Source: Verrucomicrobiota bacterium (GTDB lineage Bacteria; Verrucomicrobiota; Verrucomicrobiia; Limisphaerales; JAHEOI01). From it: 11,326 nt of DNA. The position numbers and the translations under genes are program-made. The notes under the pieces were generated by a model, which saw only the letters and a program-made list of their open reading frames with translations, was not told where the DNA came from and ran no database searches. The stretch is from positions 1-11,326 of the forward strand of contig JAHEOI010000166.1 in the NCBI GenBank assembly GCA_018610125.1. Direction: 5' to 3'. Shown piece by piece: positions 6,398-11,326 of this stretch. Numbering within the stretch: position 1 is the first letter of the stretch; the number at the start of each line of letters is the position of its first letter.

Positions 6398-8443
6398 ATG
6401 TTAGCCCAACTCACATCTATCCATTCAATCATCAAGACTCGGTTGAAGCTCTCGCTGCAGGTTTCGGCACTTTGCCTTTTCTCAATCGGCCTGGTGCCCT
6501 CAAGCCTTGGCCAGTCGTCAACCCTCGAGTGGCGATGGTCCAATCCCGATCCTCATGGCAACAACATCATCGACATGGCCTTCTCCGACAGCCTCTATGT
6601 GCAAGTCACCGAGAAAGGACAAGTCTATACAAGCCAGAGTCTCGATAATTGGATTCCTCGCGAGACACCGACCGATCAGGCCCTACGGGCTGTGACCTTC
6701 TTCAACGGAAAGATCGTCATCACCGGTGAAGCGGGAACCATCCTGGTCGGCAGCTCTCCTCGCCAATTTGAAGCCCATTCGGTGACTACCACCGATTGGC
6801 TGGAAGGGCTCGCAGCCTCGGCCAGCAAATTGGTCGCGGTCGGGGACAATGCCGCAATCTATACCAGTCCCGACGGGTCGACCTGGCAACGACATGACCA
6901 GTCGTTCGGGAACTGGCTGCGAGACGTCGCCTTCGGCGCCGATACCTTCGTGGCGGTCGGTGAAGATGGCTTCATCGGCACCAGCAGCGACGGGATCTCC
7001 TGGCAACCACAATCCTCCGGAGTCAGCCATTTCCTTAATACTGTGAAATGGACCGGCAACGAATTCGTCGCATCAGGCAATGAAGGAACCGTCCTCAAAA
7101 GTCCGACAGGTAGCTCATGGCAAGCTTCGGGCCCCGCGACAACCAACAGCCTCTTCACGGTCAGCTCGAGCCCTCAAGGGCTTCTGGTCAGCGGTGAAAA
7201 CGAAGTCCGACTGAACGAAGGCAATGGCTGGATGGATGAGATCCGCGCTACCGACAATGACCTTCCCGCGCCCAATTGGACTTACCTAAGCTCACTCTGG
7301 AACGATTCCCTTTTCCTGCTCGGTGGCCGCACCGGCATGATTGTCGAAGGATTCAAAACGAATTCCACGAGTCAAACCGTTTGGGTGGACCGCAATCAGT
7401 CAATCCGCGATTGGCTCTGGGATGTCACCCGCGCCGGGGATTTTTACATTGCCGTCGGCGACCGTGCCACCGTTATGACGAGCGACAACGGCCTCGATTG
7501 GCACCTGGAAGTCGTACCGGATTCGTTAACCAATGCCGTGTTTCTTGGAACCGGCGGTACAACCAACCGCTCGATCGCCGTCGGCAATCAAGGCAATGTT
7601 ATGACCACCACAAACGGGGTGATCTGGAATGCGGTCAGCACGCCCACAAGCAACGACCTACAAGGCGTCGGGACGTTTCAAAACCGATTCCTCATTACAG
7701 GGGGCGGTGGGACCATCCTAAGCAGTGAGCAAGGCGACAATTGGACAACCGAGACCACTCCGACCACACGCTTTCTTTCCGGCATCGATGCATCGCAAAA
7801 CACCGCGGTGGCTACCGGCGACTCCGGCACCATCCTCACCAGTTCCGACGGCGCCTCGTGGACCGCCCAAGACTCCGGCACAACCGATTGGCTTTACACT
7901 GTTCGTCACCTCGGCGATCGTTTCGTGACAGTGGGCCAAAACGGAACCATCCTGACCAGTCCGGACGGAAAAACCTGGACAGCACAAGAAAGTGGCGTCA
8001 GTCAGTGGCTTAATTCCGTGACCCTCGTTGACGGCACTTACTACGCAGCCGGGGTTAAAGGGACCTTGATCACAAGCCCGGACGCCAAGAGCTGGACAAA
8101 TCGAGGGATCATTACCCGCAAGTCGTTGTTCGGCCTCGCTCACGATGACAACGGCCAGCTTGTTGCCGTCGGAACAGAAGGCGTGATTCTCCGAAGTCAA
8201 GTCATTCCTTTTACCACGCCGGTGACGATCGAAACCTACACCCACGAATCGGGTCGCGATGCCTTCCTCTTTTCAGGACAGCCAGACCAGCGTTTCTCCC
8301 TCGACACCAGTACCGATCTGGAGAATTGGACGAACCAAGCCGAGCTTGAGATTTTCGACAGTTCCGGCACGCTCATCTTCATTCGCGAAAACAGCAATAC
8401 CCCGCCGAAACAATTCTTCCGCACTCAGCCGGCCGGGAACTGA
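6398..8443 (+). CDS. Large secreted beta-propeller protein (YCF48/BNR-like blades)
   Basis: A protein of about 681 residues with a signal peptide from the ATG at 6398 (basic TRLK, hydrophobic VSALCLFSIGLVPSSLG, cleavage near GQ). The mature part starts with W-S-N-P-D-P-x-G-N-N and is a run of about 13 blades of roughly 39-41 residues. Each blade has the pattern FVAVG..GTILTS.DG..W...; clear examples are SPDGSTW, SSDGISW, SSDGASW and SPDGKTW. The blades around 7826, 7943 and 8060 are spaced exactly 117 bases. This number would fit two seven-bladed propellers, with some blades degenerate (about 7190-7400). The last ~75 residues are a separate beta-rich domain (STDLENWT ... FFRTQ) that I associate with secreted Verrucomicrobiota proteins. 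Substrate and partner are unknown. An in-frame TTG at 6308 would add 30 non-hydrophobic residues; no good ribosome site supports either start. Confidence 0.88.
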   Translation: MLAQLTSIHSIIKTRLKLSLQVSALCLFSIGLVPSSLGQSSTLEWRWSNPDPHGNNIIDMAFSDSLYVQVTEKGQVYTSQSLDNWIPRETPTDQALRAVTFFNGKIVITGEAGTILVGSSPRQFEAHSVTTTDWLEGLAASASKLVAVGDNAAIYTSPDGSTWQRHDQSFGNWLRDVAFGADTFVAVGEDGFIGTSSDGISWQPQSSGVSHFLNTVKWTGNEFVASGNEGTVLKSPTGSSWQASGPATTNSLFTVSSSPQGLLVSGENEVRLNEGNGWMDEIRATDNDLPAPNWTYLSSLWNDSLFLLGGRTGMIVEGFKTNSTSQTVWVDRNQSIRDWLWDVTRAGDFYIAVGDRATVMTSDNGLDWHLEVVPDSLTNAVFLGTGGTTNRSIAVGNQGNVMTTTNGVIWNAVSTPTSNDLQGVGTFQNRFLITGGGGTILSSEQGDNWTTETTPTTRFLSGIDASQNTAVATGDSGTILTSSDGASWTAQDSGTTDWLYTVRHLGDRFVTVGQNGTILTSPDGKTWTAQESGVSQWLNSVTLVDGTYYAAGVKGTLITSPDAKSWTNRGIITRKSLFGLAHDDNGQLVAVGTEGVILRSQVIPFTTPVTIETYTHESGRDAFLFSGQPDQRFSLDTSTDLENWTNQAELEIFDSSGTLIFIRENSNTPPKQFFRTQPAGN

Positions 8444-8698
8444 CCGGACGTATCTATTCAGGCTTACAAGCTGGCGAACGGGTAAACGCGCGGGAGATCG
8501 GATTGATCGCCGCAAAAACGCACCAGAAGACGCAAAAAGGGACAGGGTCGGTTCTATTAATATCTGCAAAAGTACCTGCACGGATAATCAAAGTAGAAAC
8601 GGTAGTAAGCCGCTTGTTTTGCCCCTCTTTATGGTGCAGGAATTTTTGCAAAAAATAATATTCAATGACTGCCAGCCTTTTTGTGGCCCGGTAGAGTA

Positions 8699-8723
8699 GG
8701 AACGAGGGAATGGCCCTCGTTCC
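8699..8723. repeat. Perfect 10-bp hairpin, REP-like
   Basis: GGAACGAGGG (8699-8708) pairs perfectly with CCCTCGTTCC (8714-8723) around the loop AATGG. A smaller hairpin AACCG-CTCGTT-CGGTT followed by TTCCCG lies about 10 bases further on. There is no long T-run directly after the first stem, so a terminator is less likely than a dispersed palindromic element; its copy number elsewhere cannot be seen. Confidence 0.6.
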
Positions 8724-9048
8724 CCTCATCGAACCGCTCGTTCGGTTTTCCCGAAAGAGGCTCTCCTGCAACCTTCACCAGCAGGCTGTCGCTCCAGGAC
8801 GAAGTCCCATTAGATGCGTTGGAGACCTAAGTCTCGCAGGTTCGGGTTCACTTTCGTTAGGGCTCGCACCTTCATCGTCCGGAAGGATTTCTCTCCCTTC
8901 GCCGTGCCCATGGTCTCCCTCGGGGCCGACCGCCATATTTCCCAGGCTTCATTGCTTCCCCCTGCTATGGCGCGATTGAATGCTGAACAGACAATTGGCA
9001 TTTCTGATACCTTTCAATCGGATAGAGAAACCAGCCATCGCTGGCGTT

Positions 9049-9079
9049 TAACCGCGGATTACGCAGATAGCGCGGATTG
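9049..9079 (+). repeat. Dispersed-repeat-like segment (CGCGGATTACGCAGATAGCG)
   Basis: The segment around ACCGCGGATTACGCAGATAG and CGCGGATTGA is internally repetitive (CGCGGATT twice), and in one frame reads TADYADSAD. I recall the same kind of sequence as spurious peptide tails scattered through Verrucomicrobiota and Planctomycetota genomes. A diverged, reverse-oriented relative may lie near 9732-9752 (CACGCAATCCGTGTGATCTC). It is not coding. Confidence 0.4.
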
Positions 9080-9131
9080 ATGAGAATTCCCCGGGCGTCG
9101 TATTGCTTAGGACGGCGACCGATGACCTAAC

Positions 9132-9168
9132 TTGACGCCGAATCGTTTACGCATTAACATGGCGTCAA
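9132..9168. repeat. Inverted repeat TTGACGCC...GGCGTCAA
   Basis: Perfect 8-bp arms at 9132-9139 and 9161-9168 enclose 21 bases. They lie about 20 bases beyond the stop of the minus-strand toxin-like gene. There is no T-tract on the minus strand, so it is a weak terminator candidate; it could also be an operator or a mobile-element end. Confidence 0.4.
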
Positions 9169-9186
9169 ACGCGTCCCAATTTGAGA

Positions 9187-9441
9187 TCATGCCTTCGACC
9201 TCTGGATTCCTACAATGCGCATTTCCTTCGTTGCGTGGTCGGCCCAATAAGAAACTCGCCACTGACCAAATTGCTTCTTCTGAACGACTCGTTCGGAATC
9301 GTCTAAGAAAGTCTCCTCCCCTGTTTGAGACGGATCTTCCGCCAACCTCCGAGAAATCGTAATGAAATATCTGCGTTGACGCAAGGGAAGCGAAAGGAGG
9401 ACTTCGGCGACGTCGACATCCAATACGTACCGATAGTCCAT
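9187..9441 (-). CDS. RelE/ParE-like toxin of a type II toxin-antitoxin pair (putative)
   Basis: An 84-residue basic protein (ATG at 9441, stop at 9187). It has the size and pattern of the RelE/ParE fold: an N-terminal helical segment (VLDVDVAEVLLSLPLRQRRYFITISRRLAEDP), then beta-strands with QFGQWRVSYWADHATKEMRIVGIQ, which resembles the 'yRv.Y......i.i..i' core of that family. Most members act on ribosome-bound mRNA or on gyrase; which applies here cannot be said. It starts 10 bases after the stop of an antitoxin-sized gene, the usual antitoxin-first order. The gene has no strong Shine-Dalgarno of its own, which suggests translational coupling. It lies next to a transposase remnant, in line with horizontal acquisition. 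It is a family-level guess from pattern, not a proven toxin. Confidence 0.62.
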   Translation of the reverse strand: MDYRYVLDVDVAEVLLSLPLRQRRYFITISRRLAEDPSQTGEETFLDDSERVVQKKQFGQWRVSYWADHATKEMRIVGIQRSKA

Positions 9442-9451
9442 ACACAGAGGC

Positions 9452-9664
9452 TTACCGGTCCTCGTCCTCTAACCGGCGGTGACGCTCCTCCAACTCTTCC
9501 ATCGTCACTTTCTTCCCCTCATCCATCGCCTTCATCCGCTGCGAGATAGTGCGGTGGAAGGTCCCCTCATCCTGCTCATCCAATTCGGCGATGAATGCCG
9601 CCAATTGGAGCCGTTCCTGGGAAGAAAGCTCCGAAATCTTGGTCTTGAGTTCGGCGAGGTTCAT
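9452..9664 (-). CDS. Antitoxin-like small acidic protein (putative)
   Basis: A 70-residue protein from ATG 9664 (an upstream in-frame start at 9685 would add 7 residues). It is helical and charged: MNLAELKTKISELSSQERLQ at the start resembles small 'addiction module' antitoxins (ELK..I..LS..ER..L..FI..L), and the C-terminus ends in the acidic run RLEDEDR. No DNA-binding domain can be named with confidence; the N-terminal half could be a dimerisation or DNA-binding segment and the C-terminal half the toxin-neutralising tail. It directly precedes the RelE/ParE-like gene on the same strand, 10 bases apart, which is the main support for the call. No clear promoter or ribosome site is visible upstream. 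Confidence 0.6.
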   Translation of the reverse strand: MNLAELKTKISELSSQERLQLAAFIAELDEQDEGTFHRTISQRMKAMDEGKKVTMEELEERHRRLEDEDR

Positions 9665-9766
9665 TACTATGTCAACTAATCTCATTCTGGGCCGTGTTGC
9701 AAGCTTCGCAGCCGTCAGAAGTCCTGCTCATCCACGCAATCCGTGTGATCTCTCCGCGCCCGCTTC

Positions 9767-9781
9767 CAGCCCGTAGGGCTG
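9767..9781. repeat. Hairpin just before the transposase start
   Basis: CAGCCC-GTA-GGGCTG is a perfect 6-bp stem with a 3-base loop, ending 7 bases before the transposase ATG at 9789. It could shield translation of the transposase, be part of an IS110-type 5' non-coding RNA region, or be an unrelated dispersed hairpin. Confidence 0.5.
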
Positions 9782-9788
9782 AGCCCCT

Positions 9789-10178
9789 ATGGAGAAGGTA
9801 AACGCTGGGATTGATCTGCACAGCAATAATCTGGTAATCGGGATCATCGACGAGAACGGAAAACATCTCAGGCATCAGAAGCTCGAGTGCAATCTACGGA
9901 GAGTGCTGGAGTTTTTGGAGCCATACAAGGGACAACTGGAAGGCATTGCGATCGAGTCGACCTTTAACTGGTATTGGCTTGTGGACGGGCTGCGGGAGCA
10001 CGGTTTTGCGGCCGAGCTGGCCGATCCGGCCAAGATCGAGCAATACAGTGGAATCAAGGATGCCGACGATAAGACTGATGCCTTCTTCCTGACCGAGCTT
10101 CTAAGGAAACTGAATGAACACGGCCCGGCACTGAACGTTTTCGGGACTCGCAAGACGCGAGTTGGGCGCGGGCGGTAG
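9789..10178 (+). pseudogene. Truncated IS110-family (DEDD) transposase, N-terminal part only
   Basis: The 129 codons begin with the IS110-type RuvC-like domain: GIDLHSNN (D9), the second acidic residue in GIAIESTFNWYWL (E56), then GFAAELADPAKIEQYSGIK and ADDKTDAFFLTELLR (D94, D97), giving the D-E-D-D set. Similarity seems to end near residue 117; the final residues (GTRKTRVGRGR) are not transposase-like and coincide with a hairpin at 10146-10162. Family members are about 300-400 residues, with a C-terminal Tnp20-type domain carrying a catalytic Ser, which is absent here. I see no continuation in another frame downstream, so this is a deletion remnant and not a simple frameshift. It marks past insertion between the toxin-antitoxin pair and the metal-resistance operon. 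Confidence 0.85.
10146..10162. repeat. Hairpin at the transposase breakpoint
   Basis: ACTCGC (10146-10151) pairs with GCGAGT (10157-10162) around AAGAC. It sits exactly where transposase similarity ends, followed by G/C-rich TGGGCGCGGGCGG. It may be a palindromic repeat unit at which the deletion or a later insertion occurred. Confidence 0.5.
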
Positions 10179-10466
10179 CCTGTCTAGACCCGGAGTCAAT
10201 CGGGGCCAGGCAGAGGCAACGTCCCTTCCCCCCTCGAGGCCGGCCGGAAGGCACCAAAAGAGCTCACACTCTCTGGAGCCGCTGGTTTGGCGCAATGGAA
10301 GAGATGATCGGCCGCCAATCGCGGCATCCCCCCGCATTCGGCCCAACGGACCAGGCTAGATCCAGCGCCTAAAAGCCAATCCTTCTCACTCCCTTTGCAA
10401 GGCATCCCTTTAAATCCGCCTTTTCCAGAGACGCACACGTCCCAGCCCATCCCCGTTTTTATCCAC
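10179..10466. other. Non-coding stretch between transposase remnant and metal operon
   Basis: I see no gene on either strand in these 288 bases: the short frames have no ribosome site or recognisable composition, and no remaining transposase sequence is found. The only structure noted is G/C-rich palindromic DNA near 10235-10250 (GGCCGGCC). The metal-responsive promoter begins at its right edge. Confidence 0.6.
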
Positions 10467-10498
10467 TTGACCCTGTAGTGCGGTACAGGGTGTAGGCT
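10467..10498 (+). promoter_or_regulatory. MerR-type promoter with dyad operator in the spacer
   Basis: The -35 TTGACC (10467-10472) and a -10-like TAGGCT (10493-10498) are 20 bases apart, longer than the optimal 17, as expected for promoters that MerR proteins activate by untwisting DNA. The spacer holds a perfect 8-bp dyad: ACCCTGTA (10470-10477), GTGCGG, TACAGGGT (10484-10491). From memory this closely resembles CadR/PbrR operators. It drives merR itself and the gene behind it; transcription should start near 10505. Confidence 0.85.
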
Positions 10499-10520
10499 AT
10501 CGTGAGTAGAGGTAAAGATC

Positions 10521-10952
10521 ATGAATGAGATCCGGGATAATCACTTGACGATTGGACAGGTAGCCCGCCGCTCGGGGGTGGGTGTCGAAACGGTCCGCTT
10601 TTACGAGCGCGAGGGCTTAATTGCGAAGCCGCCTCGCACAGGCGCTGGCTATCGCCAATTTCCCCCGGACACGGTCGATCGAATCCGCTTTACCCAGCGG
10701 GCCAAAGAGCTGGGCTTTTCTTTACGCGAAATCAAGGATCTGCTCGCTCTCCGGATGGCCTCGGATTCGGAATGCGAAGATATCCGTCAGCGAGCGGAGA
10801 CAAAAATCGCCGATGTCAACGAGAAAATCCGCCATTTAAAGCGGATCAAGCGGGTGTTGAGCAGCCTGGCGCGCGAATGCGACGAGGCGGAATCGATCCA
10901 CGAGTGTCCGATTTTACGGGCACTGGAAGAAAACAATCGAAACGGCAAATAA
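10521..10952 (+). CDS. merR: MerR-family heavy-metal-responsive regulator, probably Hg(II)
   Basis: A 143-residue protein, close to classical MerR (144). The N-terminal winged helix-turn-helix (about 9-50) reads LTIGQVARRSGVGVETVRFY, then EGL, then GYRQFP. A long dimerisation helix follows (about 83-117). Three cysteines, C85, C120 and C129, have spacings of 35 and 9 residues, matching Hg-binding C82/C117/C126 of Tn501 MerR; the last is followed by Pro-Ile-Leu (CPIL), like CPLI in MerR. PbrR has similar Cys spacing, so Pb(II) is not excluded. The long metal-binding tail I associate with CadR/PbrR is missing. The start ATG has AGAGGT 7 bases upstream. It lies directly under the MerR-type promoter, and a small thioredoxin-like gene begins 4 bases after its stop, so merR is the first gene of its operon and autoregulated. 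Confidence 0.93.
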   Translation: MNEIRDNHLTIGQVARRSGVGVETVRFYEREGLIAKPPRTGAGYRQFPPDTVDRIRFTQRAKELGFSLREIKDLLALRMASDSECEDIRQRAETKIADVNEKIRHLKRIKRVLSSLARECDEAESIHECPILRALEENNRNGK

Positions 10953-10956
10953 GCTT

Positions 10957-11326
10957 ATGCGAGTAGAGCTGATTTTTGATCCTGACTGTCCGAATGTGGA
11001 GGCTACGCGGCAGCAGCTTTCGCGGGCCTTGCAAGAAGTCGGGTTGGCTGAGCAATGGGTGGAGTGGGATCGGCAGGATCCCAAAAGCCCCCCCTATTTC
11101 AGGCGATACGGTTCTCCAACAGTCTTGGTGGACGGCGAGGACATTGCTTCGCAAGGGACTCGCGAAGACGAAGTCTCCTGTTGTCGGCTTTACCAAGACA
11201 GCGAGGGGAAGTTTCGTGGCACGCCTTCAGGAGAGACGCTTCGGCACGCTCTCGATAGGCGTCGAGCAAGCGGGTCGATCGAGTCTGTGGCAGCGCGGAA
11301 AGCGGCGCGCTCCACGTGGATCGGCG
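10957..11326 (+). CDS. Thioredoxin-fold-like small protein of a metal-resistance operon, 3'-truncated
   Basis: The frame opens with ATG 10957, 4 bases after the merR stop, and stays open to the window edge (123 codons), so it is partial. There is no strong ribosome site; translational coupling to merR is likely. The protein begins MRVELIFDPDCPN, a first strand followed by Cys-Pro at the thioredoxin active-site position (C11, but no CxxC). It continues to RRYGSPTVLVDGEDIA, with a cis-Pro-like SPT (P54), then a vicinal Cys pair, C75-C76, in VSCCRLY. This matches the thioredoxin-like proteins I have seen next to mer and ars genes. The vicinal Cys pair and C11 are plausible metal ligands, so a role in Hg(II) binding or hand-off is inferred. 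The last ~25 residues (RRRASGSIESVAARKAARS) go beyond the usual end of that domain and may lead into a fused domain outside the window. Confidence 0.82.
   Translation, partial: MRVELIFDPDCPNVEATRQQLSRALQEVGLAEQWVEWDRQDPKSPPYFRRYGSPTVLVDGEDIASQGTREDEVSCCRLYQDSEGKFRGTPSGETLRHALDRRRASGSIESVAARKAARSTWIG

Larger units (their letters stand above)
8444..9186. other. Gene-poor accessory stretch with hairpins and repeats
   Basis: These 743 bases contain no protein I can support on either strand; the open frames here are short and lack ribosome sites or family features. They hold an A-rich piece with GCAAAAACGCA and GACGCAAAAAGGG (about 8509-8540), a palindrome TTTTTGCAAAAA (8643-8654), a perfect 10-bp hairpin (8699-8723), a direct-repeat-like 'TADYADSAD' segment (9049-9079) and an inverted repeat (9132-9168). 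No clear terminator for the propeller gene was found right after its stop. Confidence 0.6.

Noticed and set aside
6308..8443. PEP-CTERM or other standard sorting signal on the propeller protein, given the nearby sigma-54 two-component genes (PrsK/PrsR-like idea)
   Set aside because: There is no PEP motif followed by a transmembrane helix and basic tail on the propeller protein or on either coiled-coil protein, and no exosortase is present.
8710..9080. Short frames in the gene-poor stretch
   Set aside because: They overlap hairpins and repeat DNA, have no ribosome sites and show no recognisable domains.
9672..9875. Minus-strand frame of 67 codons across the transposase start
   Set aside because: It runs through the hairpin and repeat-like DNA and opposite a recognisable transposase; it has no protein features.
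10162..10359. Possible continuation of the transposase in another frame
   Set aside because: The Pro/Gly/Ser-rich product has no IS110 C-terminal motifs, so I treat the transposase as truncated and not frameshifted.
1..11326. tRNA, rRNA or CRISPR array
   Set aside because: I saw no tRNA T-loop/acceptor pattern, no rRNA-like sequence and no regularly spaced DNA repeats; the only regular repeats are the protein-coding propeller blades.

Overview
The window looks like a chromosomal segment from a Gram-negative bacterium of the PVC group, most likely Verrucomicrobiota (Opitutae-like). This rests on a large secreted beta-propeller protein with the opening blade and 'DLENWT ... FFR' C-terminal module that I associate with that phylum, an outer-membrane beta-barrel ending in Phe, and dispersed 'TADYADSAD'-type repeat DNA. 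The phylum call is an inference; nothing here is a taxonomic marker gene.

Left and centre (1-6296) form one envelope-related module. A partial acidic coiled-coil protein (3-680) ends at a strong intrinsic terminator (743-776). A sigma-54-type response regulator follows (839-2257). After a 359-base intergenic region with an excellent -24/-12 sigma-54 promoter (2437-2452) comes a compact three-gene run: a secreted, largely disordered coiled-coil protein (2617-3504), an outer-membrane beta-barrel protein (3572-4720) and a membrane histidine kinase (4730-6196). The two coiled-coil proteins share a homologous C-terminal domain but have unrelated low-complexity N-terminal parts. The simplest reading is a two-component, sigma-54-dependent circuit: the kinase senses something in the periplasm, phosphorylates the NtrC-like regulator, and this drives the disordered protein, the barrel and the kinase itself. 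I do not know a described system with this composition, and it is the best candidate for something new in the window.

After a modest terminator (6274-6296) lies a secreted protein of about 681 residues made of about 13 propeller blades (6398-8443). It is probably exported or surface-exposed; a link to the upstream circuit is not shown.

From 8444 to about 10460 the DNA is accessory in character: 743 bases with no convincing gene but strong hairpins and a dispersed repeat, a minus-strand toxin-antitoxin-like pair (9187-9664), and the truncated N-terminal part of an IS110-family (DEDD) transposase (9789-10178) flanked by hairpins.

The right end is the start of a heavy-metal (probably mercury) resistance operon: a MerR-type promoter/operator with an over-long spacer (10467-10498), a MerR regulator with the three metal-binding cysteines at classical spacing (10521-10952), and, 4 bases later, a thioredoxin-fold-like small protein (10957 to the edge) that runs off the window.
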